Below are positions 33,291-46,611 of a DNA stretch of 64,000 bases, piece by piece; position 1 is the first letter of the stretch; each line of letters starts with the position of its first letter. The stretch covers positions 28,074,527 through 28,138,526 of the forward strand of contig CM029121.1 in the NCBI GenBank assembly GCA_016859345.1, in the 5' to 3' direction. Source of the stretch: Istiophorus platypterus (lineage: Eukaryota > Chordata > Actinopteri > Istiophoriformes > Istiophoridae). A program made the translations under genes and the position numbers. The notes beneath the pieces are model-generated. The model was not told where the DNA came from, made no database searches, and was given only the letters and a program-made list of their open reading frames with translations.

Positions 33291-36200
33291 TGAAAGGGGA
33301 GGGGGGCAGAGGAGGGTGTGTTTTTCTGAACAAACATAAACACAAACAAACAAATGATATCAGCTTGATGCCCATCGGAGGCACAGACGAGCACATAGGA
33401 TGGCGCCGACATGCGGTGCGTTTGTCGCCAGAAAACGTTAGCGTCGGTCGAGGCAGTTTGGTGGAGGTGAGGTTAAGCTGGGGGGGGCTTCGGTTCCCCG
33501 CGGAGATGCAGTCGGCCCGTGGGGAACTAATCTCCGGTCTTCGGAGACCCCCCTTTGCCTTCCCTGGCTTGGCTTCCATCCCTACTACTCCTTTCTGATC
33601 ATGTCTTCCAATCATGTCATGTCTTCCACCCCCGGGGTAAATTCCTCCTCCGTCTTTTCATGCTTGGAGAATGAATTTGCATTTTAAAACATCGACATCT
33701 CAACGTATAGCATATTTAGCAGAGAGGCGGGGAGAACCAGAAATATGGATCTCAGAAATACCGGAGTCCGACAGGCAGCAGCAGAGTCACTGAGTACGTA
33801 CACAAGCTCTGTACCTGATGACAAACTTCTGGGTTTCAGTATTTTCTTTTTGTGCTACTTCAGACTTCTACTCTAACACCTGCACCCACCTAAAGGGCAA
33901 AGTTCAAAGTTATAAGACGTAAACTGCGTTGTCCACATTCTCTCGGTTCTCTCAAGCACAGAGGACATGACTTTTGTGTTGTACAGTCCTGGATGAAACA
34001 AAAAACAGAACACACTCATTCCCCTTATGGGTCACAGGTCCAAATCTGGCTGGTTGCCTCTCTCAGCTTTACTATAAAAAGATGCTTCGTGATCTGTCCA
34101 AACTTTCCTCAGAGATGCATAATTTTCCTTTTTTTTTTTCTTTCCTGTTCGGATGGATGCTTGAGGAGCATATCTTAGAAAACGTCGGTAATAAATACAG
34201 ACAGAGCCTCATTTGTCACGTAAACTGTGATGTATGCTCGGTTCCATCTCACCGTGAGAGAGCTCACGAATGGATTTAGTCCTAAACTATCTACGTGGAA
34301 GCAACTTCTGCAGTCTGCGGCACCACCTGCGAAAAAATAATCAAGAACCCTCCATCATGGTGGTGTGATCACTAGCCGACGGACGAGATTATCGCCAGAG
34401 TGCTTTTGGAAATAGGGTACGACCGACGGATTACACTCGACGACAACTTGCTCAAATCCAATTCATGCTAATTACGTTTGTAAGAACTCTTTAAATCCTT
34501 GCAATATGTGTTTGTTGGGGATAATTCAAAGTCGGTGATGATCAGCTCCCGGCGTGGACAGTGTAAGAGACACTGGGGACGAACCACACTGGGCTGCTAG
34601 GACACTCAAACTGGTTTCGGTTTCCTATGGAAGTTGCCGCCGACGCCACCGTCGCCGACGCCACCGCCAAACCCTCCATCAGCGTCTGATTCCACATCTA
34701 TGTCTGTCTCTGTTCCCCCTCTGGTTCTGATTTTCCGCCTTAAAAACCTAAATCTGTCTCGACTCTGGACGATAAAAACCTTCTTGCCCGCAGCTTCTAT
34801 TTGAAACACTAAAACTTTGACTGAAGAAGTCGGTTGCCTCCAACATTTAGAGTCATTGGGAGGATGCATGATGTTCCCATGCCATTTTAATGACCTCTAG
34901 GCTCTAGCTAGACTAAGATTTCCTCTGTGCTTCCTCCGAAGGCTTTAAACCTATGAAAATGAATCATAAAGAAGTTAAGACTGAACTGGAAATCGAAAAG
35001 AACTTACTTGCAGACATATTTGCAGGTGTAGCGCTGTTTTATTGCCTTTTATCTCTCCCACAGGTGGATGATAGAACAGGACTTTTCACACTTGAATCTA
35101 GATACGAGATCTTATTGTCAAGAAATCCCAAGGGGGGCCTAAAACCACCAATAAATGTGCCCCCCCCAACAAGGGCTGTGTGTTTAACTACAGCCTGATA
35201 CATCCTGGTCCTCTGAGCTGGAGACAATCCCTCCTTGTCCGGAAACGATTAAAAACACATCAGTGAGCCACTGTTGCACCGGCTGACATGTTCATTACCG
35301 CAAACACACACACACACACACACACGCACCATAGTTCATCTCGACATGAACCTTCCCTCTCTAAAATACCGGCCCAGAATCCGAAGGAATGTCGTTCTCA
35401 TCCCATTACCCGGTTATTAATCTCGTCCCTTACCTCCAGTACTTGCAGGGAGGAAGACGAGGGTGTGGGGGTCACGGTGGCGGACGGGAGTCATCCAGGC
35501 TCTAACTACCATCGACTGAGATAATTAGCTGTTGCAAGAAACAGGCAAAAGCCGACATGCATTTTCGTTGGGGCGAAGGAGATGTCTAGCGGCCGCAGGG
35601 GTTATGCCTCTCGTCCAATGAGAGCAAAGTTCTGCCATGAGACTCTGACGCGGTGGAGTCGAGGCTAATTTCTTTTAACCGCGATTGTAACCAGTTCCCA
35701 ACATTAAACCGAGCGGTAATCTCCCAAACTATGATCTGCCCTGGATCATAGGGGTCTGAAACCAAACAAACCTAAACCCTGGCAGTTTATGATCAGAAAA
35801 TCCTTTTATTTTCTAAAAGGAGATGCCTTTCTCCCCATGTCCTCTCATTTATTTTGAAGGAGCTGTTGTGCAGTTGCCATGTGATGGAGATCTTTTCACG
35901 GGGGGGGTTAAATAGTCCCAAGCAAAGTCCTGCATGAGTCACCTTCAGCAAAAACTACAGCGAGCAGCTGTTTCTGGAAAATTACCGAACAATTTCGTTT
36001 TCGAGGATTTAACATCTTCGATAGGAAGCGATGGGCTCAGGGCTGAGAGCCACTCACGGGGTGAACAATTATTTATCAAGGTTTAGATCCCAAAAAATCC
36101 AATCAGGCGAAGAATACGGGAAAATCGACACAATGAATAAAACAATAAAGAAACTCAAAAAGTAAAATTCATCGAAAATCAAAGTATTTCAAGACTAAAA

Positions 36201-36767
36201 TATTAATGGGGTTGTTTTTTTTCTAGAGATTCATGCAAGAGGAAACATAAAACAGCTGCAGCCTCGTCGTCTACGCTCGGTCCAACAGACGTCCAGCTAC
36301 TCACGACGGCGTTCTAGTTCCTTCCTCCTCGCGCCGCAGCACCGCTTCGTTTTCACCGCGAGAGTTTTGGGTGTTTTCTGACTGAACCCAAGTCTGTAAA
36401 CATGCGGCGATGCAGCGCCGCCCGTTCTGCAGCGGCAACCTATCAGAGCCGATATAAAAACACATGCGCCGCCACCGCCGCCGCCCTGAATGCACAGGTG
36501 ACTACGCCTTTACACGTGTACCGCCATGAAAACAACAAACGGAGGTCGCGCCGCCGAGCGGTGAGTGTTTACGGTGTGTGTGTTTGTACTGTATGAGCTT
36601 GAGGGTAATTAACAGCCGAGAGGCTGCTGATTAAAGAGAGAAGCGTGACTCTGGGGAGCGGAGGCTAAGTGCAAGCTCTAACGCTGGCGATGCTAACAAG
36701 GCGCGTGGGTGGTGGGGGGGGCAGGATTCACATAGGACTGGCCCTAATAGTAAATCGATGGCGGGAC
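33291..36767. other. Intron 3, nothing recognised
   Basis: No gene or named repeat was found. Short features only: a (CA)n at about 35305-35325 and an isolated GATATAAAAAC at about 36450 in a CpG-rich patch (36300-36600). Confidence 0.5.
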
Positions 36768-36890
36768 GGAGGGAGGAGGGGAGGAGGGAAGTAGGGAGGA
36801 GGGAGGAGGGAGGGGGGAGGTGGGGGGAAGGAGGGAGGAGGGAGGTAGGGAGGTGGGGGGGTGGAGGAGGGGAGGAGGGAGGGGGGACAT
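36768..36890. repeat. GGGAGG purine tract
   Basis: About 120 bp of GGGAGG, GGAGGTGGG and GGGGGG units on the plus strand. Many G-quadruplex-compatible spacings are present. The proline/serine-rich minus frame is an artefact. Confidence 0.95.
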
Positions 36891-37267
36891 CTTTAAGGAA
36901 GAAATGTTGATGTTATCTTTACTGCTTTGGCGAAACGGGCACTTCGGTTTCCTGCCAATAACATCCAGCGCCTGAGGAGCAGGGAGACGCCGCAGGAACA
37001 AACCGTTCTGCTCCTGTTGCCACTGTAAACTGGAGCCGATGACAACGACTCCGACTGATGTATCGATCCATTACCCCCCTTGTTCTTTTCTGGGTTTTCC
37101 CTGCCTTTATTTTGAGGCTTTTGGCAGTCGCCAGGTCTGAAACACTCGAGCGACACATTCAGACACAACTCAGAAACACTGTCCACGGGCTTATGACCAA
37201 TACATGTTATTGGACAGGTTCTTTAAACGTTTTTGCCTGCCTTCATAGGATTTAATCCGACGCAGAT

Positions 37268-37500
37268 GAACAGTCAGTGGCCAGATTATTAGGAACACCA
37301 AGCTAGAACTAATCCAGTCTAATCCAACCGTCCTGTGATAAATCGTCACGGACGTCTCGACGTCGCCGATTCGACTTTTGGATCATTCCGGACGACACAG
37401 TCTGCTTCGGCGTTTACCTGCGTCGTGTTATACGAAGAGCAGCATCCACTGCCCTCGCTGATCCGAGCAGGGTGGACAAAATAACAGGAACCCCGGTCGA
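37268..37500. repeat. Interspersed repeat fragment (CAGTGGCC...TTATTAGG type)
   Basis: CAGTGGCCAGATTATTAGGAACACC, then CTAGAACTAATCCAGTCTAATCC and GTCCTGTGATAAATC (read across 37273-37345), match a dispersed teleost element I recall, which starts CAGTGGCCACTTTATTAGG. The later GGGTGGACAAAATAACAGGA (about 37469) seems to belong to it. Diverged; class not assigned. Confidence 0.5.
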
Positions 37501-37804
37501 CATAATGTGATTTAGCTGAGCAGAACCAACGGAGTTCATCCCCCAGAAGGACCCTAGAGTTGAATGGGCGTCTCTTTAACACAGCGGTGTCAGACTGCGT
37601 TATTTTCAGCTGGCTGTTCCTAACAATCTGACAGCTGAGTGTAAATGACCAGACCATGTCATTTTGTGTCACGGTGAAAAATGACAAGTGTTTATTTTTG
37701 ATGTCGAAGAGAAGAGGCAGCATCAGATTTTCCACCAAAAAACCAAAATTAGTTCTGGTTGAGTTCAACTGACAGATGAAACATCAGGCTTCGACAAAGA
37801 CCAC

Positions 37805-38010
37805 TGCTTACTAGTCAGTTAACAATGGTTTTCTTGTAACTATGGCTACAACCATCCTCCACCCTGAACAGAGTCTGTTTCACTGTAACCATGACTACCA
37901 ACGCCCCCCCCCTCAACAGAGTACCTTTTTTAACCCAGACCATGATCTTTCCCTAAAGTTACCCAGATCATCTTGTGCCTAAACCCGACCAGACCTTTGC
38001 CGTAGCCTTT
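37805..38010. repeat. Diverged interspersed/tandem repeat (CTAAACCCGACCAGACC)
   Basis: Two roughly 50-bp units beginning GTAACTATGGCTACAACCAT (37836) and GTAACCATGACTACCAACG (37885) both end in CAACAGAGT or GAACAGAGT. They are followed by TGCCTAAACCCGACCAGACC, which I associate with a teleost dispersed repeat. Confidence 0.4.
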
Positions 38011-39089
38011 TTAAATCAGTGTCGTACGTGTTGGGCACAGACCAGCAACATGTTTTGAAGAAAATGGCGATCGAGGCACAAGATCAAAGGTCACGAATTT
38101 TTCTTTACGATTTCTGCGTGGACGGCCGTCGCCCGAACGAGCGAGTCACGTTAAGTTTGTCCTCACCGTCCTCTCTACCGGTGACGTCAATGCTCTACCC
38201 AGAAGGTTACTGGCCCAGATCGGTGTGAACGTGGTGGCATCAACGGACCGAAACGTTTCCGGGTGAGAAACACGGGCAGTCGAACGCTTAGACAGGCCGG
38301 AAACGAACAGGCTCTTCGCTTGTCGATCAACCCGAAGGCGAGCGCGCACGAAACATCATCACGAAAACCTTGAATCACACGTTCTGTTGGAACAAACGGT
38401 CAGAGCCCAGGCAGGAAGTCGCCTGTAAGCTTTGACGAGGGGGGGGGGGCTTCTCCTGCTCGTCTTCATCGTTTCTTCCAAAATAGGTTCGTAAAACCCG
38501 GGGGCTTGTTTCGAACCTGTCTGATCAGCTGACTGTTTACGACTGTTGGGGGGGGGGGCTCATCCTCAGAGCTCAGCAATTAACTCAGCGAATGAAATAT
38601 CACCCTGATGCTTGTCGCTATTACGCAGATAAGACCAGAGGTGTAATAATTCAAAATTACTCCTTAATCCAGCTACTGGATTGGCAGGAGTTACTCGTAC
38701 AGAGAATAATTTCCTCTGCTCCAGGAAAAAATGTGGAATTGGTCCTTTAAATCAATGACAGTCAGCTCTACAGTACAAAGAAGTGTGACATAGTTTGTTA
38801 ATACAGACGTTGATCTCTCTCTAACCTTAACCGAGTCCTCTAAGTTACCAAAACTTAACCGGACCTTCACCGGACCTTCACCGCCGCTGCGGCAGAACAG
38901 GAGACGGATCGGTTCTGTTCAGGAGGTTGATTCAGGGTTCAACAAAGCCAAAGCTGTTCTGCTACTGAAGGAGAGGATTAATAACTTAATCATCTTTTAA
39001 TGAGCCGACGATCACATTTGCCTGAAAGTACAACGCAAGCTGACAGTGCTGCCTGAGTCCACTTCGCCACCACAAGCGAATGGTTTCAG

Positions 39090-39310
39090 TTGCAATGATT
39101 CAATATTAATTATTGTTTTCTGATTTACAGATCAATTATTCAGTCTCTGAGGGTCTGAAAAAAATGAAAACAACCAGCAGACGTTAAGAGAGGCCAACAA
39201 ATACATCTTCGAAAAAATATTTCCTCCTCCGCATTCAAGAACATCCAAAGTTGTTCAATTTGAAATGAAATGAAACCGAGAAAAGCGGAAAATATTCACA
39301 CTACAGACTG
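39090..39310. repeat. Old interspersed repeat (CGATTAATCGATTA family), copy 2
   Basis: TTGCAATGATTCAATATTAATTATTG at the left and CCAAAGTTGTTCAATTTG plus GAGAAAAGCGGAAAATATTCAC at the right follow the internal order of this teleost repeat. Confidence 0.45.
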
Positions 39311-39547
39311 GACTCATTCATTAGCGCTTAAAAGCCTCAGCAGTTCGCAGTTTAACCAGACGCCCGTCAGCGGAACTGCTAACTGACCGGAATCATAATC
39401 GGTCGTATCCCGACCGACGGGGGTTAATGTCGGGGGTTAATGTCTGAGGCGCAGACCGAAAAGTCTTTACAGAGAGATGATGAAGAAAAAACAAAGATAT
39501 CCCAAGATAAACAGCACAGATGGAAGATATACGCAGCCTGTTTACAC

Positions 39548-39580
39548 TGTGTTTGTGTGTGTTTGAGTGTGTGTGTGTGT

Positions 39581-39620
<40 letters not shown>
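39548..39620. repeat. (TG)n microsatellite
   Basis: TG repeats interrupted by GAGTG twice. Confidence 0.95.
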
Positions 39621-39622
<2 letters not shown>

Positions 39623-40928
39623 AGTCTGCACTGCTTTCATTTAACAGTGAGCCCAGATTGCATCCAGTCCCATGACGACGCGAAGACCCAATTATCCACT
39701 TGGATCGGGAGTTGATTAAATGGGGATTGAGTCACCGACGCTCTCGGAGGCTAGTCGAATCTTTACGCGCTCTCGGGAGAACGTCGCGACTGTGCCGCGG
39801 AACGGGAAGCGTTCGACTTCCATGTGGCCACAGTCTCAGCCCAAAGGGACCTCGTCTCCCTCGAACTCGAGATCCGCGTCTTCTGTCCATTCACGATAAT
39901 CCTGTCCACTGGAACGGACGCTTTTTTGGAACTAAATCTCACTAAATGAGCTGCGACGAGGAGCCGAATAACCTGATCGTTACGGTTTCTCCCTCTTGAG
40001 TTAGCGAAGCCTCACGTCCAAGAGGTCGAGGTGGACGGCGGTGCACGGAGTGCGGGACTTTGGACGCCGGAGTCCGGCGTTCACATCCTCGGTCCGTTTG
40101 TACACTGGTCAAGGTTTTGGGAAAAGACCACGGGTTTGTCTAAACTCCGTTAACAGACACGTTGCATCTCATACGAGTTTTTCTGTGTCGAACCGGACTG
40201 GAATCCCTCCTGGAACCGAACCGGGATCTGTGAGGGTCTCAGCAGAACCGTGGAGAGGTCGCTGCTAATGAGGAAGTTGAGGAGGAAGCTAATGGTCCTG
40301 CAGTTGCTAAGAGATCAAATGGTAGGAAACAAATGAAGTGAGTTGTGAGCAAACATTTGACGTTGGATATCAACACGTTCCCACTTTCCAGATACACGAG
40401 TTACAACCTTTCCTCATTATACTGATAAGAACACGTCAACATTAAATTTCCATTCACTGTTGCAAATTAAATTTACATAAATGTAATTTCTAGGAGACAT
40501 TTTCAGTTTTAAACCAAGTGCACATTCTTTTATTAACCGCAAGTAAAGGTTACATCAAGTTTCAACCCATCAACAAACGGCCGCTGCTGCTGCTGGTCAG
40601 ACGCTAACAAGCAATTTAAAAGTAACGCTCTGGGCGTTTGTCATTATTTGTGACACTTTATGGCCTAAATGATGCATCAGAGTGAGGAAAACCTGAACCT
40701 TATAATTGCAGCTCAGATATTTACCAGAGAAAAAATATAAAAAAAAGAAAATCCAGAGCAACTGGATGAGGAACTGAACTTTTTTCTTTTTTTTACATCA
40801 AGGCTCTAAACGTCTCTGCTCAGTTATTTGGAGAGTAAACAGTTTAAGGCTTTTTCTCAAATCAGCAGCAGACGCTTCTGAGATCTCTGAAACCCGTCTC
40901 CCCTCCCTTAGCTTCAGGATAAACACGA

Positions 40929-40943
40929 CCCCCCCCCCCCCCC
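40929..40943. repeat. C15 homopolymer
   Basis: Fifteen consecutive C. Confidence 0.95.
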
Positions 40944-42270
40944 GGTAGAACAGCGTTCCACCTGCCTGACGACCTAGAACCGCCCTCCGTGTGCGTCTCG
41001 GTGCTAATCCCTGCCGCCGCGCCACTGACTTCCACGGACTCTGTCACGCCGCCGATACCGAGGAGCTAAAGTTCCTCCCCCCGGTTTGTTTCCTCCTCAC
41101 TGCCCGGGACCTGCCCCCCACTCCTGCATAGCGGCGTTCTTGGGGTGAAGCCGTCCGCTGCCTGAGGGCGGAGCCGCCTGAGGGCCGAGCTACCTGAGGG
41201 CGGAGCCGAACACGTGGGTGTCGTCTGGCGCTCGGCTGAGCCCCAGGCTGAGGATTGTTCCCGCTTCCTTTCTTTCATTTTTTTTTTAATCAGTTCTTTT
41301 CTTTCTGTAACGCAGAGGTGGGATCAACATGTTCCATCAAACCGGCAACTACGAGGCAACTTAGCATGTTGGACTTCTGCGGATTTGCTTAGCAAGATGT
41401 TAACGCATAAGTCTTAAACCTGGAGGTTTTAATTCTACCACTGGGTCTTTGATGCTGTCGGCGGTGCTGAAGCAAACGCATCGGTCGCACTGGGTCCGTA
41501 CACGTGTTTGCATTAATAAACCGAATCAATCCGACGGGTCGGAATGATCAAACTTCGATGGAATTTCCGTTAAAAAGATACATGAACAAGATCGTCCTCG
41601 GTTCCCGTTTTGGTCCAGTGAGTTGGTTGAACGTTTACGGGTTTGGCGGAACCAGAACAAAACCAGGGATTCGAATAAACCAATGTATGTCTCAATTAAA
41701 AACTCACTTAAAAAAATCTAGAAGGATGTCATTTAGTCGCTTTCACATGATTTATTTAATCTTTTACTATAAAACCAGGGTGTGTTGTCCCTATTTCCTA
41801 TTTATAAATTTTTTTCCGTATTGGTAGAAATTACTTTAGCATTAATCTGGGACACCTCACACAGTTTTAACAGCCTGTCTGATAACTAGCATGTTGAAGG
41901 TAAAACATATGAGAACAACAGAGGAAAATCCTGTGAGAAAAAAATGAATCCTGCGGCGCGAAGGAAGCTGGTGATGACAGAGGAAGATGAAACAAAGAGA
42001 TAAAGAAATATCTATGCGGTTGTCACGATTATTCTTCCCGCTAATTGTGGCTTGGAAGTGTTTAGAGCTCACGCATACCTCTGACGTTGCCCCCCCCACA
42101 TAGCCGTCCCACGGTGCCCTTTAAACTGCCACTCGGAGAGTCTCATTAACGACAATTAACCCGACACAAACAAACAGTCGTTCCTTTGGAATTGGCTGAA
42201 TGTTTGAAGACTTTTTAAATGGCTATAATTGGCCTTTTGAAATGTACATTGTGAACTCTGTAATGAAAAC

Positions 42271-42286
42271 GGGGGGGGGGGGGGGG
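42271..42286. repeat. G16 homopolymer
   Basis: Sixteen consecutive G. Confidence 0.95.
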
Positions 42287-45200
42287 TACTTCTACATCTA
42301 TTACAAAACAACAGCAGCGCCTATAACATTCGCATCCGTATTTACGTCGACCTCAGTTTAGGTTAATGAGCAGTTCATGTCCCGCGTGAACAGTCAGTCC
42401 TCGCCGGTGTCCACCCACTGGGGGGCGCCGCAGAAAGGGGTTAATATCAGACTTTATGTGTATGTCACAGCTGGCCACAGATGTTGCCGGATGTTTGCGG
42501 ACAGTAGTTTTTTGTATTTAAGTTCAGAAACTTTCGGAAAAACTCCAGATTTGGTCTTTTTTTAAAAATTCCACGTCGGGACGGTCCTGCTTCCCGCCGC
42601 TTTCCGACTCGACGGCAGAAAACCTAATTTGGACAGGCAGAGAATCGGCGGAGCCTCAGCTGGTGCAGGGACCGTACAGCGTGAACCGGGCAGATAAAGC
42701 AGATGGATTTTTTACATCAAAAAGCTTGTGTGGGGCGGCTCCGATGGCGCTTTAGGAAATAAATTGGATTGAGGTCGAGATCTGCCGCATGCGATGTCCT
42801 TGAGAGGTAAGAGCGAGAGTAAATCCGTTTTTTTCCGCTGCCCACGGGGAGGTCAGATATGAGGGGTCGGAACAAGCGGCACAGAGCCGGCGGGGCGCTC
42901 GGTCAACGGCGCTCTCTCCGGCGGGACCAGGGGCCAGAGGACGGCGGCCGGGTTTTCTGGGGTCGAAGCGAGATATCAGGCGAGTCCGTTTGGGGGTGGG
43001 GGGAGTGCAGCTAATATACATTGGTCATTACGCCGTCCGTCTCTAGGGAGGAGAGTTGTTGACATGGAATCCGGAGAGAGGGAGGGGGCGGATACGGAGC
43101 CGGAAACACCAGCGTCAATCAGGGGCGGAGCCTCAGGAGTCTCCCCTACAAGCTGCTTTATGGTCAAAAAGTAGTTCCGGCGGCGGGGACTCGCAGTGAT
43201 GTCAGCAGATTACGGCGAGAAATTACGGTGACATCGTCGTCAAGAAAAAAACCCGCTTTTTACATTGCTTCGTATTTGGAAGCTTATTGGTTTAGACCAG
43301 GGGGTCAGCACCAATTAGCTTCAACCGCGGACCACTATTTTTTTATTTTTATTATTTTTCCAAAATGGTTCAGTGGAGCAGTGGAAATGCAGACCTGCAC
43401 TTTTTCAATATATTGAATTTTTCACTCGGCTTATTCCTTTATTCCGAGCGAAGCCCCGGATATCACCGAGTTCGGAATAAAAAATGGAGGAGCGGGGGCA
43501 CTTTATGAGACGCCTGCCACAGGAGGACGGAGGCGGGCCCAGAGCGCCGACCCTCAGCGTGACAGACATAAATATTTCACGTCGGCGCCGCCTTAATCCA
43601 TCCACAGAACCTCCACACTCAGCAGAGCTGGGTTCAACGGAGCTGCTCTCTGGTCGCACGTGGCTCCTACGATGCTTTACTAGAGAATTCTACCGACGGC
43701 GGGGATCCTTTCTTCCTCTGAGCCGAAGCATCAGAGCACCGCGCTGACGGCGTGAGGTGGGAAAAAAGCCGATAAGGCGGCTGGAATCCAGCCGGCCGGC
43801 CCCTCGCCGCCATGGGCGAGGACACCAGCGCAGAGTCTGTGGTCTCTTGACACCCGGGTTCACGGACGCCATCTCATGAGGGTCTGGCCAAAGGCTCGCG
43901 CCCGAAGCTTTAGCAGAGCTCGGCGACTGACCCTGCTCCCCCCGGCGTGCGTTGTAGACCCCCCCCCCTTTTTTTTTGTGGGTGAGCTTTTTTTTTAGTT
44001 CAGTCTTTGTATTTTTTTATTCTATGTAAGAAAAACTATACGTTCCACTGTTTTACTTGAAGGCATCTGCAAAAAATATTTCAATCCAAAGCCCTGAACT
44101 CGAGGGTTTGAAATAAATCCAGAATCATTTTACTTTGGCTTTAAAAAGGGGTTAATTTAACCCCGGTCTCCTAGAAACTGCATCTATATACATAAACAAT
44201 TTGCAAGAGCAAATATGTTTTGAAGGGAACACGATGCCGGATCACGTTGTACACGACGAAATGTTAATTAACGTGTCAGTAAATTGTCCACAAACAGCCG
44301 GATCCATTTGTCTCACACTGAAAACAGAGCTCAACATCCACCTGTAGCGAGTCCAGCTTCATTAAACCGCTTCAGGGTTCTGGCTCGGACCCTCAAAGAA
44401 CTCGGTTCAGGTTCAGGGAAAGATCCTGGTTTTGGTCTAATACAAAAACGTTCACACTGACTTCAGACCAGAACCCGGCTATTTACACTGAACCGGAACC
44501 TCCTTCTTTCCTGAGCCCGAACCAAAGACGGGACTCTGGAGCCGGAGCCGGATCCAGATCTGGATTCGGACACGGACCCCCTCCCCGCTGGGTCTGAACA
44601 TGAACCAGCAACTGATCTTTTCTTAGGAGAAAGGACTGTTAATTTTATGAACCAAAAACAGGCACTTAACCGCGTTTTCTCCGCATTTTCTCCTTTTATG
44701 AGTTGAGAAACTACTTTAGCCGTTTTACTTTATGGAACCAAACAAATTACAGTAAAGGTGGGGTGTGTGGGGGGGGGTCTGTCTTTGTGCTTAGGTACTT
44801 ACTGACGAACAGGAAACACCAGCGTTGTCCTCGGTTTGTCTGTTTCCTACAGCTGACATTTTTATGACCTTATCTTCAGCTTCAGACTCATCGCAAGGTT
44901 GTTTTTTTGTTGTTTGTTTAACTCACTGGCTCGAATTTACAATGATGCTAGAAATCACACTAGAGCATCTACATGATGCTCGACGAGTTTAACTGGAGAA
45001 TTAAAATCTGAAACTACTGATGGGTTTTGGATTTTTTGACTCTCTGGGAAGAACCGTCTCTCATCTGCATCTGAATCGCTGCTGCCAATTATGTTACATT
45101 TGTGTCCACAGTCTAAAAAAAACAAAAACAAAAAAAAGGGGGCCGGTTGTTATCCCAAAAATTTGGATGAAAAATCTGCATCTCATTTCCATAAAATTGG

Positions 45201-45711
45201 CTGCAGAGGTTTTTTTTGGAAGCAAAAAACCAGAGAAGGGATTTAAACCTGAGGAAATGGCCAGAAAATCAGCTCATTCTGCCGTTTCTTCCTCCTCTGA
45301 TATGTTAACATTAACATTAACTCTATAGTCATAGCATCAAGAACGTCAGCCGCCGCTCTGATCTCCATTTCATGTAATGTGTGTGTGGGGGTGAAGGAAG
45401 TGACTGAGGGCCCCGACGTTAAGTAATAAGGGGGAAATGAGTGTGTGAGCATCGTGGAAATAAACAGGAGAAATGAAATTAGCCCATGGTGGCGTCTCCT
45501 GAGAGCGTGGCACCATTAAACAGGCCGTTTAGCATCCGCGCCGCGCTCGCCTCATTAGCATAGGAGCTGTTTTTGTTGTCGGCTAAATACTGTATGAATG
45601 TGTCTCCATCTCTGCCGAGCGCCGTTGACATTACACCGTAGCGTTAGATACAGCACGGCAGCCCCCCCGGGCCACGGAGATGGATGCCTCGGGGGGATGG
45701 TTCAGGCTGGG

Positions 45712-45712
<1 letters not shown>

Positions 45713-45752
<40 letters not shown>
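45713..45752. repeat. (TG)n microsatellite
   Basis: About 19 TG units, 250 bp before the large polypurine tract. Confidence 0.95.
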
Positions 45753-45754
<2 letters not shown>

Positions 45755-46001
45755 GGGTCAATAATGAGTTGCATAAGAGCGAAACAAAGACAAGCGAGGA
45801 ATGATCGCAAATGGACGTGAGCCATTTCAGGACGATGACGAGCAAATGTGGAGGGAAAAAAAAGAAAAAAGGGAAAAGGATCCAATAGCATCTAATTATA
45901 AATTGACTGAATGAAGAGTTTTGGCTCTGATGGCAGATTCTAAGGCTCCTCTCACAAAGCAGCCTGGATGGAAATGTGTGCAGTGTTTCATACAGATGGC
46001 T

Positions 46002-46491
46002 GGGGGGGGGGGCAGAGAGAGAGAGGGAGGGAGGGAGGGAGGGAGGGAAGGAGAGAGAGAGAGAGAGGGGGGGACAGGGAGTGAGAGGGAGGGAGAGAGA
46101 GGGAGGGAGAGAGAGGGAGGGAGAGGGAGGGAGAGAGAGGGAGAGAGAGGGAGGGTGGGTGGGAGACAGAGAGAGAGAGGGAGGGAGGGAGGGAGGGAAA
46201 GAGGGAGGGGGGGAGAGAGGGGAGAGAGACAGAGAGAGAGGGAGGGAAAGAGGGAGGGAGAGAGAGAGGGAGTGGGGGGGACAGGGAGGGAGAGGGAGGG
46301 AGAGAGAGGGAGGGAGAGGGAGGGAGAGAGAGAGGGAGAGAGAGAGGGAGGCTGGGAGGGGCAGAGACAGAGAGAGAGAGGGAGGGAGGGAGGGAGGGAA
46401 AGAGGGAGGGAGAGAGAGAGGGAGTGGGGGGGAGACAGGGAGGGAGAGAGAGGGAGGGAGAGGGGGAGAGAGAGGGGGAGAGAGAGGGGGG
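46002..46491. repeat. 490-bp polypurine (GGGAGAGA)n tract
   Basis: Starts with 11 G and continues as GAGA, GGGA and GGGAGGGA units with only occasional pyrimidines (for example ACAGGGAGTG, GGTGGGTG and GCTGGG). Internal higher-order duplication is visible around a GAGACAGAGAGAGAGGGAGG phrase and a GAGTGGGGGGGACAGGG phrase, each appearing more than once. The Arg/Glu/Gly frames on plus and Pro/Ser/Leu frames on minus (up to 275 codons) are artefacts of the repeat. Confidence 0.97.
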
Positions 46492-46611
46492 GGTGAACAC
46501 ACAAGAAACAAGTGGAGCATTTTATGCAATTAGAAGAAAATTCAACAGCGAGGACAAACCAATTAGAATTTGGACTGAGCCGATTAGAATTTGGGTCGGA
46601 GGGGGGGGGGG

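Larger units (their letters stand above)
39621..45712. other. Intron 3, nothing recognised
   Basis: No gene or named repeat. Contains C15 (40929-40943), G16 (42271-42286), a C9/T9 junction (about 43960-43976) and an inverted repeat TTATTCCGA ... TCGGAATAA at about 43440-43480. CpG-rich from about 42590 to 43220. Confidence 0.5.

Noticed and set aside
36440..36500. TATA-like GATATAAAAAC followed by CAGGTGACT as a promoter and first exon
   Set aside because: An isolated motif with no transcript or coding context; such matches are expected by chance.
45702..46529. Long Pro/Ser/Leu-rich (minus) and Arg/Glu/Gly-rich (plus) frames
   Set aside because: They are produced by the polypurine repeat and are open in several frames at once.
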